Assembly (NCBI RefSeq): GCF_012033695.1
Contig: NZ_JAAVJI010000002.1
Span: 124,001 to 188,000, forward strand
DNA: 64,000 nt
Source of the DNA: Pseudomonas quercus
GTDB lineage: Bacteria; Pseudomonadota; Gammaproteobacteria; Pseudomonadales; Pseudomonadaceae
Reading direction: 5' to 3'
Part shown: piece after piece, positions 1 to 9,057 of the stretch
How the letters are laid out: every line of letters starts with the position of its first letter
Numbering within the stretch: position 1 is the stretch's first letter
Translations under genes and position numbers: made by a program
Notes under the pieces: generated by a model
Databases searched by the model: none
Told to the model about the DNA's origin: nothing
What the model saw: only the letters and a program-made list of their open reading frames with translations

Positions 1-3000
1 CCGCTTCACCCAGCGCCTGGCGGCTGTCCGCGGCAAGGCCGGGAAAACGTTCGGCCAACCGCTCCTGGAAGGTTTGGGTATAGCCACCCAGCACCTCTGG
101 CGGGTCGATGGCGACGTTGCCCAGGCGCACGCGAATCGGCCCTTCACCCCGGCTGATCAAGTCGTCGAGGTCCCGCAGGCTACGAGGCGGCGCACCCACT
201 GGGGTGATAAAACGCTCCTGTCCACGCGCGGTACCCTCTATGACAGGGTAGTAATGGCCCTGCATACGTACCGCAGACCGCCCCTGGGTACTGCCCTGGA
301 ACACGACAGTAACGTCCCCTCCTTCTGCACCCGAGATAATGTGATCGCTCTCGGTGAGGTTCCAACGCACACGTTGCCAGCCTTGGGCAGGCGGCACCGC
401 AGCAGGCGCAGCGCCTGGGCCACGGCGAAACGCCAAGGCCCAGGCTGGCGGCGTGCCGTCGATGAGGTAGGCATGGGCGAACTCCCTGGCGCGCGATTCA
501 CTTACGAAATTGTAATCTGCCAGCACTCTACGCCCTCGTTGTAGCGCTACCGTGCGGCTTGTGCCTGCGAAGGGGGCATGCCGGCTACGTGGCCCCCAAG
601 ACGCGAACACCTCTTCAGCCTCGGTCAATTTACCGCCACCGCCACGCAGGCCAGCCTCGGCATGGATCACCCAACGCTCACCTTCACGGCGTACGGGCGC
701 CTGATAACGCCGGGTAACCGTTGCTTTCAAACGTAGGGTTTCTTCTTCCGCTCGACGGTACACGGCATAGGCTCGGCCGTCCTGCCAGATGTATTGCTCG
801 CCGTTGAGTAACCAGGTCCCGGCGTCTCGCCCTTCCAAGGCGACAGCGCCGCGCAGCCGCAGCGGTGCCTGATAACCTGCGAAGGCCTCCCGGCCTGCCT
901 CCAGCCCGACGCGCAGCTTGACGTGTGCGCGAACCGCATGGCGCACGCCTGCCAGGCCGCCAGCAACCGGCAACGCACCTAGCAGCACGTCCACGATGCC
1001 ACCGGCAACACCCAACAAGGCCCAACTAAAGGCTTCAGGGTCTTGCTGACGCCAGCCTGCAACTACGGCATGAGCGCTTTCATAAATGTTTTGAAGGCCG
1101 ATCAGCGTGCCCACACCCGGCAAAATCGCCAACGCTGCACGCAGGTACCCCAGGTATTGATGGTGCCCGGCCAAATTGCGCGCTTTTAGAATATCCAGCT
1201 GGCTACGCCCCTCCTCGCTGGCGCGTGCCAGCAACCAGGCGCGTCGGTCGTGCAATTGCACAGCCACCAAGGTTTGATCCAGGCTGGCGGGCGCGCTCAA
1301 ATACCCAGCGTAGCTGCGTTGCGCGGCTTGACGGAACCATGACAGGCGCTGCGCCGGGTCGCCGCCCAAGCGTTTGGCCACGTAAGTGGCCATGTCGTCA
1401 CGTGTGCGAATAGCATCGCGCAGGGTGTCCAGAGCATGGGCCAGCGTGTCACGCTCCAGCAGCGAGAACCCGCCAGGCGCACCAGGCATACACAGCAGGG
1501 TGCGACCGCCCTCGCCCGCGACCAAGGCACAACAGCCTTCTATATTGCGGCCGGTCGGCTCACCTGGTTGCACCACCAGCCAATGCACCCTTACCCCCAA
1601 GGCGGCTAGCCGCCCGGGATTGTGTTCGGCCGCCGCGCTGTGGAGCAGCTTCAGCCCCCCTTCACTCAAACGCCCCTGCCAATGGGCGGTGAGGCCCTGC
1701 AAGCGTAATTCGAGTTCGTAAGGGCGCCTTAAACGCTCCGGCGCGTCGCTCAGCGCAGGGTCCAGCAGGCGTTGCAACAGTGTTTTGTACTGCTTGAGGG
1801 GGTCCAGTGCAGGCAACGTACGGATTAGGTAGCTGGCGGAGAGCCCCGGCACCCGCCACTGCGCCTGCTTCAGCCGTTCGGTTTCCGCTTCGTCGCGGGC
1901 ATCCAGGTTTTCCGTGGCCAGTTGCTCAAGGCTGGCCTGTTCCCAGGCCTGGCTGGGTACCCACTGCATCCCGGTAGCGACGTCATGGGGCTCGACAGCG
2001 GCGGGCCATGTGCCTTCGGGCGAGGGTTCAAGAATGCTACCCGGACCGAACCAGTGGTAAGTGACACTCACCGGGCGTTCCAACACCGGCTCGCGTGGGT
2101 CCAGCGTCAGCCCCAGGTCTTGTTGAATTCGCTCGGCCAGCAAGCGGCCTGCAAAGGTCGGGAACGGCGGGATGTTTTCGCTCAGCCAGTGTTCAAGGCG
2201 CGACGCAGCCTCATGGTAGGCCTGAAGCTCTGCGGCAAAGCGCTGCCGGTCAGTGCTGTCCCGTGCCAACAGCCAAGTGGGCAAATGCTCCACCAGGGCA
2301 TCGGCTTGCCATTGTCGCTCTACCGTGGCCAATGCCTGATGACGGGCGGTGTCCAAAGGCACCGCCAAACCGGCTCGGGCTTCATCTGTCACGCGCTCCA
2401 GCGCTTGCGCGGCAGTTAACTCAGGCCAGGGCGTTTGCCCGGATTCCACAGCGCGAAGCCGCTCTACCCAGTGCTCGACCATAGCGTGAACGGCAGCGCT
2501 CAAGCCGCCCGCCATAGGCACAAGCTTCAAGCCGCTGCCATCACCCACCACGTCTGGCATGCGCTCCGACCATACGGAAAGCACCGGCGCTTCAAGCGTG
2601 AATGCCAAGCGGCTGCACAGCGTAGCTGCGTCTTCAAAAGGGGCCAGGCCACCCCCTTCGCCCTGTACCCAGAGCCACAGCGGCAGGGTGCGAAGGTTGC
2701 CAGCCCAGGCATGTTCATCGGTCAACACCCAGGCGCCGGGCAGGCGTGTGCCGTTCCACTCGATCGCCAGGTACTGCAGCGTGCCTGCCGCAAGCCCGGC
2801 GGTGAGGCTTTGCAGCGCCGTCTCGGGTAGCTGCCGTTCTTCGGCCTGCAGGGTCGCTTCAGCCATCAAGGCGGCTTGGGTGGCCTTTTGCACATCCAGC
2901 AGGTGGCCTTCCAGGTAGGCAGCACTCAGTTCCCCGGCCAATAGGCCGTGGAGTTGCTGCCACGCCAGCTGACGCTGCTGTCGAATCGCTTGGTAAGGCG

Positions 3001-3427
3001 CGAGCACGCCAGGGGCTGGCGCCTCATCCCCAAAGCGGGCGAGCAAGCGCTCGCAATGGCGCGCATGCTGGGTTTTCAACCATTGCTTGGGGTAGCCCTG
3101 AGGCAGGTTCCCCAGCGCGATCAGCGCTTCATAAGCCCGCCCCTGGAAGTGCAACGCCTCTGTCAGCGCTGCCTGCCAGGCTTCTGGCTCAGCCTCTATG
3201 CGGTCACGCTGAGCTGACAGCTCGGGGGGGAGGGTCAGGTACCAGTCTTCTCGGCCCTGAGCGTGGCCCTTCAAGGCATCGACAACCCTATTGAGCCATG
3301 CAACGGGCCAATGCGAAACGGCCTCACCGGCCGCCAGGTACGCCTGGGCGTCTTGCTGTGCCAGCGGCGGCGCGCCGTCGTCGTAAGGGGTAACGGGGCT
3401 TTCAAGTAGATCATCCAACGCATGCAT
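1..3427 (-). CDS. Large DUF6543 (dermonecrotic-toxin-like) protein, 3' end missing
   Basis: One open frame runs from an ATG at 3427 to the left edge with no stop, about 1142 codons, so the C-terminus lies outside the window. The start has an AAGGAG 8 nt upstream (3436-3441). The order of motifs (an N-terminal HWPVAWLN segment, then SYLIRTLPALDPLKQY near residue 560, then WRQQDPEAFSWALLGVAGG near residue 800) is that of the large Pseudomonas proteins annotated as DUF6543 or dermonecrotic toxin domain. Two hydrophobic stretches near residues 755-775 and 805-830 could insert in a membrane. No signal peptide is visible. Family membership is by recollection of the pattern. Toxic activity is inference only, because the C-terminal part that usually carries any effector domain is not in view. 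Confidence 0.8.
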   Translation of the reverse strand, partial: MHALDDLLESPVTPYDDGAPPLAQQDAQAYLAAGEAVSHWPVAWLNRVVDALKGHAQGREDWYLTLPPELSAQRDRIEAEPEAWQAALTEALHFQGRAYEALIALGNLPQGYPKQWLKTQHARHCERLLARFGDEAPAPGVLAPYQAIRQQRQLAWQQLHGLLAGELSAAYLEGHLLDVQKATQAALMAEATLQAEERQLPETALQSLTAGLAAGTLQYLAIEWNGTRLPGAWVLTDEHAWAGNLRTLPLWLWVQGEGGGLAPFEDAATLCSRLAFTLEAPVLSVWSERMPDVVGDGSGLKLVPMAGGLSAAVHAMVEHWVERLRAVESGQTPWPELTAAQALERVTDEARAGLAVPLDTARHQALATVERQWQADALVEHLPTWLLARDSTDRQRFAAELQAYHEAASRLEHWLSENIPPFPTFAGRLLAERIQQDLGLTLDPREPVLERPVSVTYHWFGPGSILEPSPEGTWPAAVEPHDVATGMQWVPSQAWEQASLEQLATENLDARDEAETERLKQAQWRVPGLSASYLIRTLPALDPLKQYKTLLQRLLDPALSDAPERLRRPYELELRLQGLTAHWQGRLSEGGLKLLHSAAAEHNPGRLAALGVRVHWLVVQPGEPTGRNIEGCCALVAGEGGRTLLCMPGAPGGFSLLERDTLAHALDTLRDAIRTRDDMATYVAKRLGGDPAQRLSWFRQAAQRSYAGYLSAPASLDQTLVAVQLHDRRAWLLARASEEGRSQLDILKARNLAGHHQYLGYLRAALAILPGVGTLIGLQNIYESAHAVVAGWRQQDPEAFSWALLGVAGGIVDVLLGALPVAGGLAGVRHAVRAHVKLRVGLEAGREAFAGYQAPLRLRGAVALEGRDAGTWLLNGEQYIWQDGRAYAVYRRAEEETLRLKATVTRRYQAPVRREGERWVIHAEAGLRGGGGKLTEAEEVFASWGPRSRHAPFAGTSRTVALQRGRRVLADYNFVSESRAREFAHAYLIDGTPPAWALAFRRGPGAAPAAVPPAQGWQRVRWNLTESDHIISGAEGGDVTVVFQGSTQGRSAVRMQGHYYPVIEGTARGQERFITPVGAPPRSLRDLDDLISRGEGPIRVRLGNVAIDPPEVLGGYTQTFQERLAERFPGLAADSRQALGEA

Positions 3428-3499
3428 GCTTGCGGCTCCTTCCAGTGGGAAGCCGCAGTGTGCTTACCGCGGGAAAGCACGCGTGGTAGATATCTACCT

Positions 3500-3853
3500 T
3501 CAGCTCCCGCGGTAGGTGGAATAACTGTAGGGGGACAGCAACAGGGGCACATGGTAATGCGCCTGGGTAGCGTCTATACCAAACCGCAGCACCACTTCGT
3601 CCAGAAACGCCGGTGTTGTCAGCGCTACGCCCTGCGCGCGGTAGTAGGCACCTGCCTGGAAATGCAGCTGATAGATACCGCTGGTGTAAGTCGCGCCGTC
3701 CAGCAGAGGCTGATCGCAGCGCCCGTCCGCATTGGTGGTGGCGCTGGCCAGCCAGGTTAACTGGCCCTCGTCCATGCGGTAGAGCGTAATGTCGATGCCG
3801 CTGCCAGGGCAGCCTCTGCTAGCGTCCAATACATGTGTGGTCAAACGCCCCAT
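3500..3853 (-). CDS. uraH: 5-hydroxyisourate hydrolase (transthyretin-like)
   Basis: 117 residues. It hydrolyses 5-hydroxyisourate, the product of urate oxidation, to OHCU, the substrate of UraD encoded close by. The start MGRLTTHVLD and the C-terminal tetrapeptide YRGS are the two signature ends of the HIUase/transthyretin family, and the length is standard. An in-frame TTG lies 6 codons upstream, but the ATG at 3853 has an AGGAG 6 nt before it, so I take the ATG. It is transcribed divergently from puuE across a 212-bp gap. No urate oxidase or xanthine dehydrogenase gene is in the window. Confidence 0.95.
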   Translation of the reverse strand: MGRLTTHVLDASRGCPGSGIDITLYRMDEGQLTWLASATTNADGRCDQPLLDGATYTSGIYQLHFQAGAYYRAQGVALTTPAFLDEVVLRFGIDATQAHYHVPLLLSPYSYSTYRGS

Positions 3854-3915
3854 GAAAGGCTCCTGTATCAACCAAATGCACCACCCGGGTGCGGTTTAGG
3901 CAATTGCCATTTCAG

Positions 3916-3931
3916 TGGCACACCTGTTGCG
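3916..3931 (+). promoter_or_regulatory. Candidate sigma-54 (RpoN) promoter of the puuE operon, exact match
   Basis: TGGCAC, five bases, TTGC: the -24 GG and -12 GC elements match the sigma-54 consensus exactly and have the right spacing. It points toward puuE, about 135 bp upstream of its GTG. Purines serve as nitrogen sources, so RpoN control makes sense. No enhancer site was identified. Confidence 0.65.
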
Positions 3932-3956
3932 CGGGAACGAGAAAATCTGACCACGC

Positions 3957-3972
3957 AGGCAAGTTTCTTGCA
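3957..3972 (+). promoter_or_regulatory. Second, weaker sigma-54-like site upstream of puuE
   Basis: AGGCAAG, four bases, TTGCA keeps GG and GC at the sigma-54 spacing, with two mismatches in the -24 block. It lies 41 bp downstream of the exact match at 3916. It may be a second start or chance. Confidence 0.35.
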
Positions 3973-4065
3973 ACGCTTTTGTGGCCGAGGCAGGATACAA
4001 AACACCGGCCTGCCCGTGCTGATAACGGTCCCGTTTTTCAAACGCTCGCCAGAAGGAGCTTTGCC

Positions 4066-4995
4066 GTGAGCGCCAGCTACCCCCGCAACCTCGTCGGCTA
4101 TGGCGAGCACCCGCCTCACCCCCAGTGGCCTGGCCAGGCGCGCATTGCCTTGTCATTCGTGCTCAACTACGAAGAAGGTGGCGAACGCAACGTGCTCCAT
4201 GGGGATAAAGAAAGCGAAGCCTTCCTGTCTGAAATGGTGGCGGCGCAGCCCCTGCAAGGCGTACGCAACCTGAGCATGGAATCGTTGTACGAGTACGGTA
4301 GCCGTGCCGGGGTGTGGCGCATTCTTCGGCTGTTCCAGCAACACGGCATTCCCTTGACCGTGTTCGCCGTGGCCATGGCAGCCCAGCGGCACCCGGAGGT
4401 GATCCGCGCCATGGTGGCCGCCGGTCACGAGATCTGCAGCCATGGCTACCGCTGGGTCGACTACCAATACATGGACGAAGCCCAGGAGCGCGAGCACCTG
4501 TATAAGGCCATCGAGGTGCTGACCCAACTGACCGGCGAGCGCCCGCTGGGCTGGTACACCGGCCGTACCGGGCCTAACACCCGCCGCCTGGTAATGGAGG
4601 AAGGCGGGTTTCTGTATGACTCGGACACCTACGACGACGACCTGCCCTATTGGGAGCCCGCCACGCCTACAGGCAAGCCGCACTTGGTGATTCCCTATAC
4701 GCTGGACACTAACGACATGCGGTTTACCCAGGTACAAGGCTTCAACAACGGTGACCAGTTCTATCACTACCTCAAGGACGCCTTCGACGTGCTGTACGAA
4801 GAAGGCGCCGAGGCGCCGAAAATGCTATCGATCGGCCTGCATTGCCGGCTCATTGGTCGCCCTGCCCGCCTCGCTGCACTGCGGCGTTTCATTGAATATG
4901 CCAAAGGCCATGACCGGGTGTGGTTCGCACGCCGCGTCGACATCGCCCGCCACTGGCATGCCACCTACCCTTTCCAGCCTCAGGCCACCCCATGA
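4066..4995 (+). CDS. puuE: Allantoinase PuuE (polysaccharide-deacetylase type)
   Basis: 309 residues. Opens the allantoin ring to allantoate in urate breakdown. The protein has the NodB-like deacetylase fold: SFVLNYEEGGE near the start, then GHEICSHGYRW, and later SIGLHCRLIGRPARL. These are hallmarks of the PuuE family, which is unrelated to metal-dependent amidohydrolase allantoinases. A longer frame exists upstream, but the GTG at 4066 has AAGGAG at 4053-4058, 7 nt away, and gives the usual family length. Its stop overlaps the uraD start (ATGA at 4992-4995), so the two are translationally coupled. Confidence 0.95.
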   Translation: MSASYPRNLVGYGEHPPHPQWPGQARIALSFVLNYEEGGERNVLHGDKESEAFLSEMVAAQPLQGVRNLSMESLYEYGSRAGVWRILRLFQQHGIPLTVFAVAMAAQRHPEVIRAMVAAGHEICSHGYRWVDYQYMDEAQEREHLYKAIEVLTQLTGERPLGWYTGRTGPNTRRLVMEEGGFLYDSDTYDDDLPYWEPATPTGKPHLVIPYTLDTNDMRFTQVQGFNNGDQFYHYLKDAFDVLYEEGAEAPKMLSIGLHCRLIGRPARLAALRRFIEYAKGHDRVWFARRVDIARHWHATYPFQPQATP

Positions 4996-5492
4996 TCGAT
5001 GTTGCCGCCCTTGACCGCGAACAGTTCATCGCGACGTTTGCCGGCCTGTATGAGCATTCACCCTGGGTCGCCATCGACACCTGGGACCGGCTGGGCGGGC
5101 AGCGCATGAATAGCCTGGACGCATTGCATACCGCCTTGAGCGAGACCTTGCTGGCGGCCGACCGCGGCCGGCAATTGGCGTTGATCAACGCACACCCGGA
5201 CCTGGCTGGGAAAGCCGCCGTCGCTGGCGAGCTGACCGCAGCGAGTACCGCCGAACAGGCCAGCGCCGGTATCCATCACTGTACGCCAGCAGAGTTCGCC
5301 CGCTTCACCAACCTCAACAGCGCCTACAAGGCGCGCTTCGGCTTCCCGTTCATCATGGCGGTGAAGGGGAGCGACCGGCACCAGATCCTGGCCGCGTTCG
5401 AAACCCGGATTCACCACACCCCAGAGCAGGAGTTCAACTGCGCCCTGGGCGAAATCAACAAGATTGCCCGTTTCCGCCTTCACGCCCTTTAA
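4992..5492 (+). CDS. uraD: OHCU decarboxylase
   Basis: 166 residues. Converts 2-oxo-4-hydroxy-4-carboxy-5-ureidoimidazoline to S-allantoin, the step between UraH and PuuE. The segments LINAHPDLAGKAA (the HPDLA motif with the conserved histidine), FTNLNSAYKARFGFPFI and ALGEINKIARFRL are diagnostic for the family. Start ATG at 4992 overlaps the puuE stop by 4 nt. It is second in a run of four closely spaced genes (puuE-uraD-alc-allA). Confidence 0.95.
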   Translation: MIDVAALDREQFIATFAGLYEHSPWVAIDTWDRLGGQRMNSLDALHTALSETLLAADRGRQLALINAHPDLAGKAAVAGELTAASTAEQASAGIHHCTPAEFARFTNLNSAYKARFGFPFIMAVKGSDRHQILAAFETRIHHTPEQEFNCALGEINKIARFRLHAL

Positions 5493-5510
5493 TCGCCCAA
5501 GGCCCTACTG

Positions 5511-6503
5511 ATGATTGCCTACGCCGCCCCCTTCGAGAAGTACCTGAACCTGGCTGACGCCCGCCTGGGCACCCGCGCCCTGTCGGTAAGCGACGACTGG
5601 TTCGCCGACGTGAACCGCCTGTTCCAGCCCCATGCCGCAGTCTGGAAAGAAGGCGTATTCGACGACAATGGCAAGTGGATGGACGGCTGGGAGTCCCGGC
5701 GTAAACGGTTCGAGGGCTACGATCACACCGTCATTCGCCTGGGCGTGCCGGGCACGTTGAAAGGCGTAGACATCGACACCTCGTGGTTCACCGGCAACTT
5801 CCCCCCCTCGGCGTCCCTGGAAGCCTGTTACCTGGCCGAGGGCGACCCTACTGACAGCACGCCCTGGGTCGAGGTGCTGGCTGCGGTGGAACTGCAAGGC
5901 AACAGCCACCACTACCACGCCATTGCTTATGACCAACCGGTGAGCCACCTGCGCTTCAACATCTACCCCGATGGCGGTGTGGCGCGCTTGCGTGTGCACG
6001 GCATTCCCACCGTGGACTGGTCGTGCGGCGGGGACGCGCCCATGGACCTGGCCGCCGCACTGAACGGGGGCCGTGCGCTGGCCTGCTCCGACCAGCACTA
6101 CGGCCACATGAGTAACCTGCTCAACCCTGGCCGAGGCGTGAACATGGGCGATGGCTGGGAAACCGCACGGCGGCGTACCCCAGGCAACGATTGGGTGATC
6201 ATCGCTCTGGGGCACCCAGGTACCGTGGAGCAGGTGGTGGTAGACACCTTGCATTTCAAAGGCAACTATCCCGACAGCTGCTCCATCCAGGCGGCCTTCG
6301 TAAAGGGCGGCACTGATAGCCAGATCGAAACACAAAGCCTGTTCTGGCGCGAGTTGCTGCCCAGCCAGAAACTTCAGATGCACCAAGAGCACCACTTTGC
6401 CGAGCAACTGCGCGACCTTGGCCCCATTACTCATCTGCGCCTGAATGTATTCCCAGACGGCGGTGTGAGCCGGTTGCGCATCATCGGCCGCCCAGCGCGC
6501 TGA
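5511..6503 (+). CDS. alc: Allantoicase
   Basis: 330 residues. Hydrolyses allantoate to ureidoglycolate and urea. The protein is a tandem repeat of two allantoicase (jelly-roll) domains. Residues about 20-165 and 190-330 each contain a DGWE(S/T)xRR segment, a LGxPGTxxxxxxDT segment with (F)xGN(F/Y)P, and a closing LRxNxxPDGGVxRLR segment. This is the expected architecture and length. It starts 18 nt after the uraD stop. The ribosome-binding site is weak (AAGG about 8 nt upstream). Confidence 0.95.
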   Translation: MIAYAAPFEKYLNLADARLGTRALSVSDDWFADVNRLFQPHAAVWKEGVFDDNGKWMDGWESRRKRFEGYDHTVIRLGVPGTLKGVDIDTSWFTGNFPPSASLEACYLAEGDPTDSTPWVEVLAAVELQGNSHHYHAIAYDQPVSHLRFNIYPDGGVARLRVHGIPTVDWSCGGDAPMDLAAALNGGRALACSDQHYGHMSNLLNPGRGVNMGDGWETARRRTPGNDWVIIALGHPGTVEQVVVDTLHFKGNYPDSCSIQAAFVKGGTDSQIETQSLFWRELLPSQKLQMHQEHHFAEQLRDLGPITHLRLNVFPDGGVSRLRIIGRPAR

Positions 6504-6521
6504 CCTTCCCAAGGATTTGCC

Positions 6522-7049
6522 ATGCGTGAACTGCTGATCCAGCCATTGACCCCACAGGCCTTTGCGCCTTTCGGTGAGGTGATCGAAACCCAGGGGCGCG
6601 ATCACTTCCTGATCAACAACGGCTCCACCGAACGCTATCACCGGTTGGCCGACGTGCAATTGGGCCTGCCGGGGGATACGGCCATCCTCAGTATCTTCCG
6701 GGCACAGGCCCTGGAGATGCCCCGGCCCATCACCATGCTGGAGCGGCACCCCTATGGCAGCCAGGCGTTCATGCCACTGCTGGGGCATCCGTTTCTGGTG
6801 GTAGTGGCGCCGCCAGCCGACCAACCGGACCCAGCCGCTATTTGCGCGTTCTATAGCGATGGCCGCCAGGGCGTGAACTACCACCGTGGCGTATGGCACC
6901 ACCCGGTGTTGGCCTTGCACCCGCAGGACGACTTCCTGGTGGTGGACCGCAGTGGGCCGGGCAACAACTGCGACGAGTATTTCTTCCCGGTGGAGCAGCA
7001 GTGGATGCTTGCCCCCATGGCCAGGCTGGAGGCTACCGCTGATAGCTGA
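6522..7049 (+). CDS. allA: Ureidoglycolate lyase
   Basis: 175 residues. Splits ureidoglycolate into glyoxylate and urea, the last step of the pathway encoded here. Recognised from LTPQAFAPFGEVIE at the N-terminus, LERHPYGSQAFMPL and GVNYHRGVWHHPVLAL, which form the cupin core of the AllA family. Length is typical. It begins 18 nt after alc and has an AAGGA-type site upstream. Release of urea implies a urease elsewhere in the genome; none is in the window. Confidence 0.94.
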   Translation: MRELLIQPLTPQAFAPFGEVIETQGRDHFLINNGSTERYHRLADVQLGLPGDTAILSIFRAQALEMPRPITMLERHPYGSQAFMPLLGHPFLVVVAPPADQPDPAAICAFYSDGRQGVNYHRGVWHHPVLALHPQDDFLVVDRSGPGNNCDEYFFPVEQQWMLAPMARLEATADS

Positions 7050-7273
7050 CTGCACCCCGTTCCCTGGCCTTGCCCACCCCTGCAGCGGTTGTTCCTGACA
7101 CCCAACGCCCCATCCCGGGGCGATTGCCTTTCACAATGCCCCTCATTATGCTGCGCGCCCTTTTGCCGATAGCGCTGCCCTGCCCGGCTGCCTGCCGTTG
7201 AAGAGTGTAGCCTGGCCTGTTGGCGCGGTTTCCTGACCCGCTCGACAACTCTTTTCAATTGGCCCGCAAGCAC

Positions 7274-7289
7274 TGGCGCAGCAATTGCT
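7274..7289 (+). promoter_or_regulatory. Candidate sigma-54 promoter before the Tsx/OmpK-type channel gene
   Basis: TGGCGC, five bases, TTGC: one mismatch to the sigma-54 consensus, with GG at 7275-7276 and GC at 7287-7288 at the required spacing. Transcription would start near 7300, giving a leader of about 87 nt before the gene at 7387. The rest of the 337-bp gap 7050-7386 holds a short hairpin-forming GGCGC...GCGCC near 7344-7362 and no gene I can support. Confidence 0.55.
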
Positions 7290-7386
7290 AAAGGGTTCTG
7301 GCAGTCAGCGAACCTGACCGACCAGACAGCACGTTTACTCAGGTGGCGCCTATGTAGCGCCGTCGTTATCACCAGGGAGCTTATGA

Positions 7387-8175
7387 ATGAACCGTGTCCT
7401 TTCCAGCCTTGCGGTCACCGGCGTTGCGCTGGCCGCAAACACTGCTCACGCGGCAGGCGATTGGTTGCAATGGCAAAGCAACAGCCTGACGTACCTTAAC
7501 GGGCGGGACTTTACGGTAGACCCACAGAACCAGCAGACCTTTACCTACGAGCATGCTGACTCCTGGAAGTACGGGGACAACTTCCTGTTCGTGGACAAGA
7601 TCTTCTTCAACGGCAAGGCGTCTTCCAGCTCGGGCAACAGCACCTTGTATGGCGAATTCAGCCCGCGCATCTCTGCTGCCAAGATTCTGGACCGCCCTAT
7701 CAAGCTGGGCCCTGTAAAAGACGTGCTGCTGGCGCTGACCTATGAGTTCGGCGAAGGGGACAACGAATCCTACCTGTTCGGCCCTGGCTTGGACCTGGAC
7801 GTACCCGGTTTTGATTACTTCCAGCTCAACTTCTACAAACGCGTGACCGATGGGCCGCGTGCCGGCGACAACGTGTGGCAGATCACCCCGGTATGGTCCT
7901 ACACCCTTCCTGTGGGCAAGTCCGATGTACTGATCGATGGCTTCATGGACTGGGTGGTGGGCAATGACAGCAACAACCGTGGCGACTACCACGCCAACCT
8001 GCACTTCAACCCACAGATCAAATATGACCTGGGCAAGGCCCTGAACATGCAGGATCGCCAACTGTATGTGGGTATCGAATACGACTACTGGAAAGACAAG
8101 TACGGCATCAAGGACACCCCTTACTTCGACACCGACCAGAACACGGCCAGCCTGCTGGTGAAAGTGTTCTTCTGA
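7387..8175 (+). CDS. Outer membrane nucleoside-type channel (Tsx/OmpK family)
   Basis: 262 residues. A signal peptide (about residues 1-22, ending AHA) is followed by a beta-barrel rich in alternating aromatic residues and a C-terminal phenylalanine, as in outer membrane proteins. GDWLQWQSNSLTYL near the N-terminus and the YDYWKDKYG segment near the end fit the Tsx/OmpK family of nucleoside- or purine-selective channels. Its place next to the purine degradation genes suggests uptake of allantoin, urate or nucleosides. The exact substrate is inference. It has its own probable RpoN promoter and a GGGAG ribosome-binding site. Confidence 0.85.
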   Translation: MNRVLSSLAVTGVALAANTAHAAGDWLQWQSNSLTYLNGRDFTVDPQNQQTFTYEHADSWKYGDNFLFVDKIFFNGKASSSSGNSTLYGEFSPRISAAKILDRPIKLGPVKDVLLALTYEFGEGDNESYLFGPGLDLDVPGFDYFQLNFYKRVTDGPRAGDNVWQITPVWSYTLPVGKSDVLIDGFMDWVVGNDSNNRGDYHANLHFNPQIKYDLGKALNMQDRQLYVGIEYDYWKDKYGIKDTPYFDTDQNTASLLVKVFF

Positions 8176-8227
8176 CCGCCGAACGCCAAAGGTGGGCAAC
8201 ATCGGTGGCAAACGGCAGAATAGCGCC

Positions 8228-8956
8228 ATGAATGCTTATCCTGCCTGTTGCACCGCCTTTGAACACCACTGCCCCCTGCCCTTGCCAGTAGTAGGCAGTG
8301 GGTTCGCCAGTTGCACCTTTGACCCCGCCTTGATCGCCGCCGACGACTTTAGCCGCAGCGGTATCGCCAGGCCGGCTACCATCGAACGGTCCGTGGCCAA
8401 GCGCCAGGCTGAATTTCTGGCTGGCCGGTTGTGCGCACGGCAGGCCCTGGCACAGCTGGGGGTTACGGACCGGGGCATCCCTATTGGCGAGGACCGGGCA
8501 CCGGTATGGCCGGCAGGTATCAGCGGCGCCATTACCCATGGCCAAGGCTGGGCAGCCGCTATCGTGGCGCCCTTGCAAGCCTATCGGGGGCTGGGGCTGG
8601 ACGTTGAAACCATACTGGCACCTGAGCGCGCTCAGCGGTTGGCCGGAGAAATCCTTACCCCGGCGGAGCTGGAACGGCTTCCCTCAAACGCCGCGCGCTC
8701 AGCCCTGGCCGTGACCCTCACTTTTTCCCTTAAAGAGAGCCTGTTCAAGGCCCTCTACCCCTTGGTACGCCGCCGGTTCTACTTTGAGGCGGCAGAGCTG
8801 CTGGAGTGGTCTGACAGCGGCCAGGCGCGCCTGCGCCTGCTGGAAGACCTGAGCGAAGAATGGACGCGTGGCAGTGAACTGGAGGGGCAATTCCAGGTCA
8901 CCCACGACCGTTTGCTGAGCCTGGTTTCCATCGTTGGGCGGCGGGACGAACGGTAG
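8228..8956 (+). CDS. 4'-phosphopantetheinyl transferase (EntD/PcpS-type)
   Basis: 242 residues. Transfers phosphopantetheine from CoA to a carrier-protein serine, activating acyl or peptidyl carrier proteins. The magnesium-binding pair D125 and E127 lies in GLGLDVE and the catalytic FSLKESLFKA motif is at about 167-176. Both are diagnostic for the Sfp/EntD superfamily. The N-terminal layout (FDPALI, RQAEFLAGRLCAR) resembles the single Pseudomonas PPTase PcpS, which serves both fatty-acid and siderophore synthesis. The ATG at 8228 is preferred over a GTG 12 codons upstream. No siderophore genes are adjacent. Confidence 0.92.
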   Translation: MNAYPACCTAFEHHCPLPLPVVGSGFASCTFDPALIAADDFSRSGIARPATIERSVAKRQAEFLAGRLCARQALAQLGVTDRGIPIGEDRAPVWPAGISGAITHGQGWAAAIVAPLQAYRGLGLDVETILAPERAQRLAGEILTPAELERLPSNAARSALAVTLTFSLKESLFKALYPLVRRRFYFEAAELLEWSDSGQARLRLLEDLSEEWTRGSELEGQFQVTHDRLLSLVSIVGRRDER

Positions 8957-9027
8957 CTTTCCTACAATACGTGTCGAACCTGGCTGAAACCCTTGAAGCA
9001 CGCGGCTCGCAGGTTTTGCCCCACATT

Positions 9028-9047
9028 TTGCCCACACGTTATCCACA
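9028..9047 (+). promoter_or_regulatory. DnaA box pair upstream of nrdA
   Basis: TTATCCACA at 9039-9047 is a perfect consensus DnaA box. TTGCCCACA at 9028-9036 matches 7 of 9, 11 bp upstream. DnaA is known to regulate nrdAB in E. coli. Here the boxes end 10 bp before the predicted -35, in a position that could act on the promoter. Confidence 0.55.
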
Positions 9048-9057
9048 TTTCCTGATG

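Noticed and set aside
74..544. Plus-strand open frame of 156 codons
   Set aside because: It is antisense to the continuous minus-strand DUF6543 frame, with no ribosome-binding site or recognisable product.
5505..7055. 516-codon minus-strand open frame across alc and allA
   Set aside because: Antisense shadow of two well-identified genes; histidine/valine/glycine-rich composition typical of reversed high-GC coding sequence.
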